Below are positions 13,283 through 25,304 of a stretch of DNA of 64,000 nucleotides, piece after piece (within the stretch, counting starts at the first letter, position 1; every line of letters begins with the position of its first letter). The stretch is from Tipula vernalis. Taxonomy: Eukaryota; Arthropoda; Insecta; Diptera; Tipulidae. Under the pieces are notes generated by a model. That model made no database searches. It saw only the letters and a program-made list of their open reading frames with translations, and had not been told where the DNA came from. Location: contig OY282558.1 of assembly GCA_958295665.1 (NCBI GenBank), positions 357,998,010 to 358,062,009 of the forward strand, read 5' to 3'. The position numbers were made by a program, and so were the translations under genes.

Positions 13283-13470
13283 CACGGTGTCCCTGAACCA
13301 AGTTTAAATGGGCCAAAAAATCACTCTCGATTTCTCTTCGGCCATTGAAAGTTTCACCTTCGAGAAGTTCAAAAACGCAAAAATCAGCCAAATCCCCGGA
13401 GCCGTTTTCAAAAAAACACAATTTTAAGATTTTTTGCGCCAAAAATGAGAAAATTCGAAAAATCCGTTTT
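13283..13470 (+). repeat. left terminal inverted repeat
   Basis: Inverse partner of 16,545-16,719. Shared blocks include ctctcgatttc, ttcggccattgaaag, ttcaccttcgagaagttc and aaatccccggagcc. Open frames on either strand of both arms are by-products of the repeat. Confidence 0.85.
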
Positions 13471-13657
13471 TTTTCTTTGGAATCCCTTAATCTACTAAAA
13501 TTTTGCATGTATAATCGAATGAAATCATTGGTTGCTTGACCACACATAAAGTTGCATCTATGTGCGTAGAGCGCGTATTTTCAAATCATTGTTTCAAAAA
13601 TACACAGGAACCTAGAGGGGGTGTCAGGCAGTAGTCGACCAGTAAATTTCATAATAA

Positions 13658-15588
13658 AACATTAGCTGCGAATCGTTTACTAATAAAGTTCTGGTATACG
13701 GAGTGTCGTCCGAGCTATATTCTTTGTGTGGTAGAATACAAAATGTGGTAAATATTAATGTTGACGATAGTCGATATCCATCCCCTGTTTGTAGTACTTG
13801 CAAAATCGTTCTTTACAAATCCAGTAAACAAGGTTTCGGAGATCAACCCACGTTGTCTTTGCCGGACTATTCTGATTTCGCGGCATTTCCATGTGCAACC
13901 AGATCTCAGGATAACATACTTTGTGAGTGTAATATTTGTAAACTTGTGCGAGCTCAAACACGGAACATGATTCTCGGGAAAATGATGAAAAATAAAGTGG
14001 TTTAAAAGAAATGTAAAAAATGCAGAGGAGAACTGGTTACCAAGAATTTCTGCACTTCTTCAAAATGCGTTTCAACTCTGACCGACCTAATTAAAAATAA
14101 TTTATCGTTAAAAGAAATAGAACAATTGAAATTGTCAATATTGAAACACATTTTAGTTGCACCAGAAAACTCAACAAAACAAGGACAGTTGTGTTTATCA
14201 CAGAAAAGAGGGAAAAAACTACCAGTGTTAGTGAATACAAACAATGATGCCAGCAATTCAGGAACACAGTCACTCGCAGCAACCGATATTTTACCAATCA
14301 GTACAGATTTAGGTCTGTCGACAAGAAAAACAAATTCGCTGACCGCTGCGTTGCGAGTTGGTGCTGGGAAGAGAAAAATATTCCAACCCCACTTAAGACA
14401 GGACTTGTTTTTGTTAAATCATCGTCTTGATTCCTTTTTCGAGTCTCGATTTTGCGAAGTGGTGAATACCAAAAATTCCCGGGCAATAAAAAGATTTAAA
14501 TGTTTTGTGTATTGCAATGATGTGCCAGGATTGGTTGACTATATTAAAGAAAAAAGATCATTGCAGGAAGTGGATTTGAAATTCGGTCTTGACAGTGACG
14601 GCGGATTTTTGAAAATTTGTTTATCTATTCAATACAAATTTGATGAAGCTAATGGTAATTCGGACACCAAGAAAGCGAGACAGCAATATCAAGATGGAGT
14701 ACAAGCCAGGAAATTTAAGGATTCGGGTTTGAAGAAATTAATCATTCTTGGAATTATTTCTGATACGCAAGAAAACTGCATGAATGTTCGTACTCTCTGG
14801 TCTTGTCTGAATTTGCAATGCATTAACACAATCATTGCTACAGATCTGAAACTAGCCAATACCATGACTGGTGTTATGGCGCATTCTTGCCATTTTTCGT
14901 GTACGTGGTGCAAAGTATCGAAAGACAATTAAAATATGTGCGGAAATTACAGAACCATCGGTACCTGCCGTGAAAATTCAGAGGCCTTCAAAAATACCGG
15001 CAGTAAAAAAACTAATTCTAAGAATTTCCACAGTAACATCTACGAGCCTATATTTATAGGAAACCCGGACACGCTGATCATCGAAATAATTCCTCCACCT
15101 GAACTTCATCTGATGTTGGGAGTTGTAAACACCCTGTATAACCACATGCTGAAAGAATGCCAGCACGATGCCGAAGAATGGGCTAAGTCCTGCAATATTT
15201 CCAAAGATTTCGTACATGGGGCTTCCGCTTTTGCTGGAAATGCCTGCAAAACTTTGTTAAACAGAATAGATATTCTTCGGGCGAAATGTACCATCCATTG
15301 TTTGAAGTATGTCAAATGTTTTAGTGCCTTTTCAAATGTCGTCAATTCGTGTTTTTTATCTTTTCTTGACGAAAAATTTGAGGTTTATGTTTCGCAATTC
15401 AAAACAAGTTATCTAGAAATGGGAATCTCAACCACTTCGAAAGTTCATACCGTTTTTTTTTTCACGTGCCATGTTTTTGCCGCAAAATGGACTGTGGACC
15501 CGGTTACTATAGCGAACAAGCGATGGAGTCCGTTCATAATACTAAACTATTGAGAGCTGTACGGGAATATAACTCCCGTCATGTTTAA
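13658..15588 (+). pseudogene. RAG1/CMC-type transposase with RAG1-like N-terminal zinc region, broken
   Basis: Decayed transposase in at least three frames, with no clear ATG. The N-terminal part (13,658-14,005) reads CGRIQNVVNINVDDS, YPSPVCSTCK and CECNICKLVRAQTRN. That order matches the zinc-binding N-terminal region of RAG1 (R-I-x-V..D-V, CxxC, CDIC). CKKCRGELV follows after a frameshift at ~14,017. The core (14,126-15,550) has DSDGGFLKICLS, IIATDLKLANTMTG with FSCTWCK (second D followed by CxxC), PPPELHLMLG, FAGNACKTLL and finally GYYSEQAMESVH at 15,502-15,537 (Glu pair). RAG1 has the same order: YDEKLV..CTLC, ALHCDIG, NGNFARKLM, SEGNES. The end LLRAVREYNSRHV lies too close to the Glu motif, so sequence is missing there. 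I infer kinship to Chapaev/N-RAG-TP-type elements; the exact family is not settled. Confidence 0.75.
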
Positions 15589-15786
15589 AGAATGATTTTT
15601 TTTCCCAATTTTTGGGTAATTCAAACAAAAAAACTTCAAATAAATTCCGTCATTTGATTTCGATATACATCTTTCCTTACCATCGACATATTTTTCTATT
15701 CAATGGTCATTTTTGTAATAGATTTCATAATGAAGTTTCATCGATTTGTGAATAAAGATTCATTTTTTACAAGCTTATCATATGAT

Positions 15787-16087
15787 TTTTACTTTCTTTT
15801 ACTCTAGTAAAATAAAGTATAGTAATCATGAAAATTTTGGACCTTGAGATTTTTAGAGATTTATCTGTTTTGAGGTCCCCTGAGTCCGAAAAAGTGGGTT
15901 TCGAAATGGTGTCTGTCTGTCAGTCTGTCCGTCTGTCAGTCTGTCAGTCTGTCAGTCTGTCAGTCTGTCAGTCTGTCTGTGTCCTCTCCACAGCCCAGAT
16001 GGTTTAACCAATCGAACTGAAACTTCAGATTTAAGCTTTTTTGATAAATTGGGAGGTCCCAGTGAATTTTACTCCAAATCGGATAAC
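15787..16087 (+). repeat. dispersed repeat family A with CTGTC microsatellite
   Basis: A ~300-bp repeat matched in inverse orientation at 42,505-42,738. Shared blocks include ttttactctagtaaaat, tagtaatcatgaaaatttt, tttcgaaatggtgtctgtct, gatggtttaaccaatcgaac and ataaattgggaggt. At 15,910-15,985 the core expands into ctgtctgtcagtctgtc repeats. It sits inside the inverted-repeat element, so it inserted later or was carried along. AT-rich low-complexity DNA follows to ~16,310. Confidence 0.8.
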
Positions 16088-16544
16088 CGGAAGTGGCCAC
16101 TCCCTTGGTCCAGAAAATTTATTTTGCAAATATCTTAAAAAGTATAAGATTTACAAAAAACTACTTAATACAAAATGTTTCTAAAAATTAAAAACAAATA
16201 AAAATAAAAAATAAAAATTAAAAAAAAAAATTAAAAATTTAAAAATTTAAAAATTAAAATAAAAAATTAAAAAAAAAGTTATAAAAAAAAATAAAATTTC
16301 TCAAAATTCTCTGTTCGTAAAAGAAAGTCGTGTGTTGGTCACACCTCAATTTTTAATATTTCCAAAATGCAAACACTTATTATTATTCCAGTAGATGGCG
16401 TTTTACAAACAATTCAAGGCGGCATTCATTCCAATATCGATCACGAAAAAAAACTTGATTTTTATTGAAATTTAGTTCAAGCTGAGTGCTTTTTTTTTGA
16501 ATTCCTAGAAGTTTTGTTCGCATTCTTGAAAAAAAAATTTTTTT

Positions 16545-16719
16545 CGAATTTTCTCTTTTTTGGCGCCAAAAATTTTAAAATTGTGTTTTTTTGAAAATGG
16601 CTCCGGGGATTTGGCTGATTTTTGCGTTTTTGAACTTCTCGAAGGTGAAACTTTCAATGGCCGAAGGGAAATCGAGAGTGGTTTTTTGGCCCATTTTAAC
16701 TTGGTTCAGGGACACCGTG
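16545..16719 (-). repeat. right terminal inverted repeat
   Basis: Inverse of 13,283-13,470, ending GGGACACCGTG at 16,719. It differs from the left arm at a few bases only, far fewer than expected from the decay of the gene between them. Confidence 0.85.
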
Positions 16720-16739
16720 CACTCTATTTTATTTGCTTT

Positions 16740-19462
16740 CAAAATTGTACTGTAGACCAGAAAGCTTCGCCATCGTAGCCTATATCAAAAAATGTCCCAT
16801 TTGAATAGATAAAGTATGTAAAGGCTCTACTTTACATTAATCTTAAAGGTGATAAGATGACAACAATAAATAATCGAAATTTAAAAGTACCGGAAATCAG
16901 ATTTATGTAAAGAAGAAGGCAATGCATCCAGTAAACACAGCTATATACCTTTTAGGTTATTAATAAATGTAAAGCACATTATTCATATTTTCCACGCATA
17001 TAATCAATGGAAATCAATCTCACTTTAAAATAAACAAAGTAGAAAAAAAGTTACATAAAAAAATGTAAAAAAATATTCTAATTTACAAACTTGAAATTTA
17101 ATAACTTTTCAGTATTATTGTAATGTTTTCTTCCTCGTGCTATATTCCGATCCGAGATTCTGAAAATGAAAAATCACCCTCATATACAATGTAACAATAG
17201 TCGTAGTAATAATCACATAACCTTATGAATATCTAGAGAGAAAACCGAGAATTTTTTTATACCTCCCTTATTTTATATTTGTATCAACATCTATTTAAAT
17301 ATTGAAAAATCATCATTTTCCAATTTTTATTTTTATTAAAAAAAAAACTTAATCGATATTTGTTGTTGTTGTTATTATTATTATTGGAAAATTTTTGTAG
17401 AAAAAAAAAGTTTCTCCTAGAGCATTTTTTCTTCTTCGACTATTTTTTAAATTGGAAATTCATCCAAAACAATATTTATTTAATCTTTAGCTATAAGTAT
17501 TTATATCGATCATTTTCTTTACCTTCTTCGTATTATTATTATAATAATCTAATGTCTGTATTAAAATAAGATGGAACTCTCACCTTTTTCATAATGTGTA
17601 CATTTAACTTGAGAGCGACAATAGAAAAACTGCTTTTAAAAGACACGAGTCGTTTATACCTAACAATTTACTACTCGTTCTTCGTACAACTAGAAGAAGA
17701 AGAATAAAATACAAACAAAAAATCGTTGAAATAATAGAAAAAAGCTTGTTGAACTTAGTGAACAGCAGAATAAAAGTTTTTCCAATTAAAATCGGTTATT
17801 TTGTCTTAAATTGAATTTACTTTTATCAATTTACTTTTTTTTTTTTTTGTTAACATTGAACATTGTTATAAAATAATATTATTCTTTTCAGCTCCTTTAA
17901 TCACAAATATTTTTAAAACCAAATGAAATAATTTTTTTAAATTTCAAGATTTCTTAAATATTGAAAAGTATTTTAATCTGTTAATGTGTGCTAAGCTTTA
18001 GGGTATATAAACCGTTCTATTAAAAATACATAAATATTGTCTAAGTCAACACCAAGCAGTTAAAGCTTGATTTAAATGGTAGATCTCGCCACAAATTATA
18101 AAACTTTTTTCATCTTTCATCTTTAAAAAATAAAATAGAGCTCCAATGGAGTTCAAAATGTGCTTCATCGATAAAAATCGACCCCATACTTACCCTATAT
18201 GAGAGGGGGAGTGCGTGATTAAATAGTCACCAAAAAAATGATAATTCTGCTTCTCCCTTTGCTGATGTAATATTTTTGATTTCCCGCGTTGCGGGATTTC
18301 GATCCTATTCCAACTTTTTTTTCAATGTAAATTGAGTGTAAACAAAAAAATAATTCTATAAAGCGTTATGGCTTTACTCACTTCTATAAATGGATGAATT
18401 CTCGTGAACCGTAAAACAAATTTAAACAATAATTACGTGCTAGGCTTAAGCAAAATCATTTACCAAACATTTGTATCCCCGATTGGTAATCACAAATCAT
18501 TTTTTAATTCTATCCCTTTCACAAGAATCGAGTCTCAAATGGGAATAACCATTCAATTTTCCAATTTAAAACCAAACTTAAAAATGCGTCAATCTTGGAC
18601 TATTTTATTTTTTGATTTAGGACTAAATTCCCCTCAGGGAGGAAGAAATCTTATAACAAAAAAATTAAGAATTTTCCATTTTTTGTTTCAACTATTTGGT
18701 GTGTTCCCTTTAGGTATGAAATATCGATTTTTAAATTAAATTACCGATTGGGTTTAATTTTTGAAAAAATCTTAAATATAAAGAACGACAAATTTTTCCT
18801 GATTTTAATCCTAAACCCTGTATATTTTATCCATCTCTATAAGTTTTTATTACAAAAAAAAAAAAAAATTAATTATTTTTAATTTTCTAATAGAAAAAAA
18901 TTTCTAATTAAAAATAAGAAAAGCTTTATGCTAATTTCTCTTGTATTTTAATATTGAAACCTTTTTGTTGGTTGATGTGCTGTTGTTGTTTGTGTTATTA
19001 ACGCTAAGTTATTTAAATTAAAAACTTAATTATACTTTAGAAAATAAGGGCTAAAATTTAAATTTTACTTCGTTATCGATATCCAATCTATGGATATAGA
19101 TATACTTTATGTAAAAACGTAACCAAATTTATTTTTTTATTATAAAAATAATTATAGCAAATATACCGTTACCGTTTACCTTTCGGAAAAGACCGCTTTC
19201 ATAGTTGCCCCATTCATTCATATCTTCGCTTATTTTTGAGTAATACGATTGGCTTTAAAAAAATCGTGAATTCTTCCAAATGAATCAATAAATGAAGCCA
19301 ACCATGCAAGGGCCCTAAATCGTTTATGTTCAGATTATTAACTTTTTATTGTTCCAAGAAATGATTAGGGGGCAAAATTGAAAGTAACGCGAATTTAAAA
19401 CCAACCGAAACGGAAATTCGTTTACATATTTAGTTTGGATTAAAACGACTTTTTAAATGCTA
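16740..19462. other. AT-rich stretch, no gene recognised
   Basis: Contains simple runs (poly-T, gttgtt/attatt repeats near 17,355-17,385) and no recognisable coding sequence. An open frame at 18,404-18,739 lacks an ATG and shows no motif. Confidence 0.45.
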
Positions 19463-21495
19463 TTAAATATTTTTGGTCTTTCCGTCTTTTGCAAAAACCA
19501 ATAAATTTTTCGACTGTCCTACCCGTGAGCATGCAACATATAATTGACATCTGAATAGCATATATTTTCCAGAATTAATCCCCACACTTGAAACGATTGA
19601 TCTTTTGGTTTATTGATGATCATTGAGAATGCAAGTCGAACGGCGAACTACAGTCGTTTCAAACCAAATGGTATCGATGGGAATGATGGGAATACATAGA
19701 ATCAGCACATTTTCTCCTTTTGACTTAAGAGTCAAAATTGTTGCTTCGATGATGTTTAGCATCAGTTTTTTGACAGCCAACCTGGTTCCATTGCAAAATC
19801 TTGGTGGATAAGTGTTGCGCAAAAGAATTATTGGTGCACCCAACGGATTTAAAAATTCAGTTGGATAATTTACAATCTCATCCTCATTGATGACGCTGTC
19901 AATCGATTCGTCGTCGGTGTTTTTTGCTGTCAAAATAGCACAGACGAAACAATGACGCAAAAGTTCAATGGAAATGAAATATATTTTGCGTCGGGATCAA
20001 CTAAACGTTTCCATTACCAATGTCCAATAGCTATTTTACGGTGCATATTGATATTTGATGTGAGTCTCTGCATATGTCTACAGTGATGCGATGGTTTGAG
20101 GCAAACGTTGAGTTCATCAGCTGGTGTTGATTTTGGTATGACTGGTTGAGACTGTCAGAAGTCGCCTGCTAATAAAATAAAGAGTTCCACCGAATGGGTT
20201 TGCATTTGCTCTTAAATTTTGAAGAATTCGATCAAGCCCTTCAAACGATTTCTTATGTGCCATGGTGCATTCATCCCAGACAATATAAGTTTGCATCATT
20301 TTCGCCCTGCCAAAACCTTCGGAATTATTACTTGCTTGACCTTTGGCAAATTGAATATTTAATGCCAATTTGAGTGCCTAATGCGCTGTTCGTCCTCCAT
20401 CCAATAATGTAGACGCAATACCTAATGACGCAAGGGCCAAAGCAATTCCATTTTGGGAGCGAATTTATGCTAATAATATACTAATGACGAACTTTTTTCC
20501 TGTGCCGCCGGGCGCATCATGGAAAAACAGACCACCTCTCAATTTTTCATCTGCAACTAAGAAATGTTTATTTGCTTCGACAAATGCACGCAAGTCTTTA
20601 GTATGGAATTGTTGTTCTCTCGATAAATCTCGATCATAAAGGTCATACGTTATGGTGAAACCATGCCAAGTTGAGTGAGAGTTTTGTTGATGATGGTAAA
20701 GCGAAGACATATTCGATTTTTATCAGAGCTTCATTGAAAATGTTGTCCGAAAATGGAATGGTATTATCGTTGCTAATGGTACGAATATGGTACAAAGTGT
20801 CTTCGCTCAAAGCATCTCTTAATCTTTGCCATAGGTCCTTGGTTCCCAATGATGGTCATTTTTAGTAAATAGCGCTTTTGGCAGACTGGGTTGTGGTGAA
20901 CACTAAGATGAACAACAGTGGGATGCCGACTGTTAATTGGGAAACTCAAAATTCGCCACACAGCCTCATTGCTGCTGATATATCGGCCTGTCTGAATACT
21001 GCCATATCGCTGCCATTGTTTACGTATTGGCATATGAACTTTATTGATTTAACGGAATTACAATATTTCACGTTGATATGCGCGATTTAAATGTGTTTGA
21101 TAACAATGGCGAATATGGCACAGTCCATCTGTTGTCGATTTTAATATCGGCATTCCTCATTCTGTTTGCAGCTGTGCGAGGATAGCTGTAATCACCAGAG
21201 CGAGTTTCAGGAATACATTCTCTGGGATACTTTTTCGTGCATTTGTTATCTTCACCGCATTGTCCATGTACCATATTTTTGGTGACAATATCGAACAACA
21301 ATCGATCTTCTTCAGGATCTGGTATTTCTGCATAAATAACATCATGAATTTGCGATAGGTCCATTTCTGTTTTGAGCCACATGAGAATATGTGCATGGGG
21401 AAGGCCTCTCTTTTGCCATTCAATGGAATGTATCCAGCATCGAGTTTCATGGATTGCCATGATGTGGCAAATATGTGGTTTTAACAAGACGGTAC
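19463..21495 (-). pseudogene. Helitron Rep/helicase, broken
   Basis: Rolling-circle transposon protein on the minus strand, scattered over frames. From the N-side: IEWQKRGLPHAHIL (the HUH nickase motif is HAH) with the following HGQCGEDNKCTKKYP zinc-type segment (21,068-21,526). Next comes QTGRYISSNEAVWRILSFPI (20,773-21,033). The Pif1-like helicase follows: FFHDAPGGTGKK (Walker A, with Lys where GGTGKT is usual) at 20,465-20,710, IVWDECTMAHKKS (Walker B) near 20,270, then [17 protein letters not shown] and [11 protein letters not shown] (19,610-19,960). It closes with QLYVACSRVG and FAKDGKTKNI and a stop at 19,463-19,465. The N-terminal part is lost where mariner sequence begins (~21,500). 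The termini (5' TC, 3' CTAG with hairpin) were not located. Confidence 0.9.
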
Positions 21496-21506
21496 CACAT
21501 GCCATA

Positions 21507-21716
21507 CAGTCCGTGAAACAATTCAATTATTGCAAGAGACACTTCCTGGCCGTGTGCTCTCTCGTTTCGGTTATGAGAATTGGCCCCCTAGATCGTGTGA
21601 TGTAACAACATTAGATTTATTTTTATGGCGTTATTTGAAGTCAAAGGTCAACAAGCCCAAAAACCACCCGTACATTACAGGAGGAAATTAAACGCTACAT
21701 CAACATACAACACAAC
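21507..21716 (+). pseudogene. mariner/Tc1-type transposase 3' fragment
   Basis: The fragment reads TIQLLQETLPGRVLSRFGYE, then NWPPRSCDVTTLDLFLWRYLKSKV. The WPPRSxDxTxLDxFLW block holds the third catalytic Asp region of mariner-like (IS630-Tc1) transposases. A frameshift follows, then TTRTLQEEIKRYIN. The N-terminal two thirds are absent. It abuts the Helitron relic with no gap, so one of them inserted into or was deleted up to the other. Confidence 0.8.
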
Positions 21717-21872
21717 TAAAGAGTGCGTATATGACAGCAAAGATTTAATATAAAAATGACAATCTAAAAACTCAAAACTGTGTTTTCTATTTAATTAAAA
21801 TCTTACGTTAATTTTGGTACACTCTTTATATGTTTTGTATGTTTTATTATTTAGCTCCTCCCATTTTGATTT

Positions 21873-23860
21873 TTGTTGTTCGGAGAAGGAAGGGACTCAT
21901 TTGTGGTTATGTCTATTTATTTTTGGAGGATTAACAATTCCGATATCCAAGACGTTTTCCGGACGCACAACAGGGTTGTAATGTGCAGAGATTTTATTGA
22001 CAGACACTCACTCTGGGTTAGCCATGCCGAAAAAGAAATCGGTAGAATACTGTACAAGTATTGTGAGCTTGAGAATGTTCAAAAAAGTTTTCCCTCTAGG
22101 GGCACCAGAGGCAGTTCAGTGATTGACCTGGTTATTACCAGAGTCGAACGATGTTAAAATAAAGGATTATATGGAAATGTAGAGTGGGAAGGCCACATGC
22201 ATTTTGTGCACTACAAAATTGCGGTAATGGCCGAAAAGCCACTTGATACAGAAATTAATCAGCGAGTTTCTATAATCACACAGGCTATAACCAAACAGTA
22301 GAAAAGTGTGTCCCTTGCATCAGTCAAGATGCACATTGCAAGCAACTTCCGCCTTATAATATTCTAATTTCTATCGAAATATGTATCGAAGGATGCCTAC
22401 CATATTCAGTTCTGCACTAATAAATCAAACGATTAGGCACCTACACATGACGAGATCCGGATACATTTTCAGAACGTGCTACACAATAAATTAAAGGACA
22501 TCGAACCGGATCGTTCGAAGCTAATTAAATATATCAGAGCAGTGAAATCAGCTAGGTGAGTAAATCTGTTTTTAGAGGATGCAGAAGGACCAATAGCCGA
22601 CTATTATAAGACGGTGTTCAGTGATCGGACTCATGTTGCAAATCCGACTTGCACACGATCCATTGCAGAATTTGCATTGCAGCAAAGGCTGCCGTACGAT
22701 GCTTCATGTTTTGCCACTAATGCTGATGAGGTAAACAGGCTGATATCGAGGCTGCAAAATAAAAAGCCTCTGTCAGGGGTAAATCAGCTCGTGAAGATCA
22801 TAAACGTTATGTTTATCTGTGGCTACTTTCCTGATAGTTGGAAGACTGTCTAGGTGATAGCTATACCAAAGCCGGGAAATCACTCGGCCGATTAGCCTGC
22901 TGAGCGGCTTCAGCAAGATAGCAGAGCGGTACACAGTTTGGATTCGTATGTCATAAGAGCACAACTGATGCATTGATGCGATTTCTAGACCATACCAAGA
23001 AGGCGAAGCGGCACAGTAAAATAATATCTACCATATTTATAGATATTAGGAAGGCATTTGACTCCGTATAGCATGAGGGGTTGGTTAGCAAACTGATTGA
23101 CTCCGACTTTTCGTCGGTTCTGATATCATTAATCAGGTCGTACCTCACGGATCGTAAAATTTTGGTGTGCATTGATAACAATTGTAACATCGCTACAAGA
23201 AACACTACTGCTAGTGTTCCTCAGGGATCGGTGATAGGATCACTGCTCTATGTAATTTTTACGCATGACATACGATTACCCACGACTCCGGAGACCAGGA
23301 TACAAATTTTTGCAGATGATATTGCAATTTTTTGCACAAGCCGCAGCGAATGCTAATGCGCAGACAGGATACAAATTTACCTAAATTCTCTAGTAAACAA
23401 CTACCAAAAAATGCTGTCCCGACGACAGTTGATAGCCAGGAGATTAATTAAGTAAAATCGGCTAAATATTTGGGCATTACCTTGTCAGGTAATCTGAGTT
23501 TCTCCTCCAACATAAAAAATTTGAGAAGACTGGCGTTTGCGGCTTTCAGTGTCCTATATCAAATCATGGGCAGTTCAAGTAGCTTGGACTACAAAAATAA
23601 ACTGATGGTGTACAAAGTATATGTAGGCCGAATGGTGACATATGCGGCACCAGCGTGGTACGATTTTACAAATAACTCGGAAAAGCTTGTGATCGAAAGA
23701 ATCCAGAATATAGGCCTAAGGTTTGTATTTTATAGCTGGCCTCAAAACGTCAAGCATCAAAACGGTAGCTGAGTTTACGGGTAGACTCCTGGATAATAAT
23801 CTAAGTAGGCTGATGTCCAGTTCTAATGAATTCCTAAATGCGATAGGACATTGCTATTGA
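21873..23860 (+). pseudogene. Jockey-type non-LTR retrotransposon ORF2, broken
   Basis: Endonuclease plus reverse transcriptase in several frames. The endonuclease end carries RDFIDRHSLW and RGTRGSSVIDLVITR (21,960-22,145). The RT has VIAIPKPGN and PISLLSGFSKIAERYT (22,857-22,935), FIDIRKAFDSV with the next Trp now a stop (23,037-23,072), SVPQGSVIGSLLYVIFTHDI, and IQIFADDIAIF with the catalytic DD (23,310-23,330). The thumb (MVYKVYVGRMVTYAAPAWY) and C-terminus lead to TEFTGRLLDNNLSRLMSS and a stop at ~23,858. No RNase H follows in this frame, which fits the Jockey clade. The 3'UTR resumes at 25,305 after a large insertion and ends in an A-rich tail at ~25,380-25,396. Confidence 0.85.
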
Positions 23861-23878
23861 TCTATATTTAACAATTTA

Positions 23879-25304
23879 GGCTGTTAGTGAATGTGTTAAA
23901 AACTTGTTAAATATTAAAATTTTGACAGTAAATGTAAATTTTTTTTTATTCACCACAGTAAAAATTTAATGAGATAATTACCGTAATAAATTTTGAAAGA
24001 TGTTGTTAAAAAACATAACCTAATATTTTATTAATTCGGTGTTAAATGTTGTTTTAAATCTTTATTTAATCCATGTATGCCATCAACGTGTCCATTTAAT
24101 TTGAATTATGCATTTAACTTTATAAGATATACATACATATTTGGACAGACGCAGGGAAAACGGGCCAAAGGTAATTGTAGAATTTCTACTATGGTCGGAT
24201 TTCGGAAACTCTATTGTGGTAGAATGAGTAGATGCACATATTTCAAAAACAGAATTAATTGTTGTTTCATTTATTTCACATCGAAAGTAGTCCAGAACTG
24301 TCTCTCATCTCTTAACGAGAAGGCAGATCAGTTCAACATCCATATTTTATGGGTACCAAGACATTTCATAAGTACAGGGAATATAAACGCCGATGAACTG
24401 GCTCGACGTGGTACACCGGACCTCTTCTCAGAAAGTAAAAAGGATATTGAAATGCTTCTTGCGGTATGCAAACTGCTGCTTCAGGAAGAAGCTAACCAGT
24501 TGACGATTGACAGATGGTCAAGTATCACCTCTTGCGTAATAACTTGGAAGGTCTGGCCAAAGTTAGACTTGGCGAGATCCAAACAGCTGATCGCACCTCA
24601 GCGAAGTCAGATCAGTGTGGTTGTTGGAGTGATTACGGGGCACTACTGTCTCATAAGGAGGCATGCGAGTTGACTGTGTCTTCTCATATGACTACTGTCG
24701 TAATTGCGAGGACGAAGAGGAGGAAGAGACAGTACTTCATCTTCTTTGCACCTACCCTCGTCTGGCACGAAACAGACTAAAGTTTCTAGGGGCACCCCTC
24801 TTCAAGGACCTGACGGACCTCTGTAGGATGGACGTCAGGAGTATCCAGCGCTTTTCTAAAAGCTCAAAATGGTTCCAATGATTTGGAGGAAACAATTATA
24901 CGTGGTATGGCTACGGACCATTTTTGTGTCTATGCCTGGTCCTAGTGGACCGCCACCCAAACCTAACCTAAAAGCTTGAGTGTTTCAAATTGAATTCACT
25001 TACAAATTATGAGAAATGAAAGAGGGCTGACTGTATTAGAAGTGTATTCCAAAAATTTTAAACTATTTATTTCGCATAAACATGTTATTTAATATGTCAT
25101 AAATTCAATTAATTATGTATTATTAATGACTGAAATTATTTTTGTTGTCACAATAATAAGGTACATCTTGTACAATTCAAGATTGTCAAAATTTTAACCA
25201 ATTCACACAGCAAAATATGTTTTGGTAGTTAAAAAAATTTCACTTCGATTTTTTATTTTCACCTAATTTTTAACTAAATATTTTTAACACATTGACTAAC
25301 AGCC
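23879..25304. mobile_element. Harbinger-like element inserted in the Jockey 3'UTR
   Basis: Terminal repeats are GGCTGTTAGTGAATGTGTTA at 23,879 and its inverse (one mismatch) ending at 25,304. Both sides are flanked by TTA (23,876-23,878 and 25,305-25,307), the 3-bp target typical of PIF/Harbinger. Inside, 24,280-24,975 is a retrotransposon fragment; removing it leaves ~730 bp colinear with the inverted copy at 46,289-46,824. No transposase is visible, so it is non-autonomous. Confidence 0.75.
24280..24975 (+). pseudogene. 5'-truncated RNase H-bearing non-LTR element (I/LOA type)
   Basis: Reads VVQNCLSSLNE and NIHILWVPRHFISTGNINADELARRG (RNase H C-terminal part with its final Asp). A zinc-knuckle-like end follows (CRNCEDEEEEETVLHLLC, ARNRLKFLGAPLF) and a stop at 24,879-24,881. 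The 3'UTR ends in ggtcctagtggaccgccacc and cctaacctaa at ~24,970, a tail style seen in fly RNase H-containing elements. Its 5' end starts inside RNase H, as expected for a truncated insertion. Comparison with the 46-kb copy of the host element shows it interrupts that element. Confidence 0.8.

Larger units (their letters stand above)
13283..16719 (+). mobile_element. DNA transposon with long inverted repeats, RAG1/CMC-like
   Basis: A 3,437-bp element is bounded by inverted repeats ~180 bp long. The left arm starts CACGGTGTCCCTGAACCAAG at 13,283 and runs to about 13,470; the right arm is its near-perfect inverse, about 16,545-16,719. Termini beginning CAC are typical of Transib, RAG recombination signals (CACAGTG) and Chapaev/CMC elements. 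The arms enclose a broken transposase gene. The flanks (gcaga before, cactc after) show no target-site duplication, so one flank has probably been rearranged. A family A repeat lies inside near the right end. Confidence 0.8.

Noticed and set aside
13218..13547. 109-codon minus-strand open frame and its partner at 16,560-16,778
   Set aside because: Both are translations of the two arms of the same long terminal inverted repeat, with no start context and no protein-like motif.
18404..18739. 111-codon plus-strand open frame
   Set aside because: It starts at GTG, has no recognisable motif, lies in AT-rich DNA and has no splice or neighbour support.
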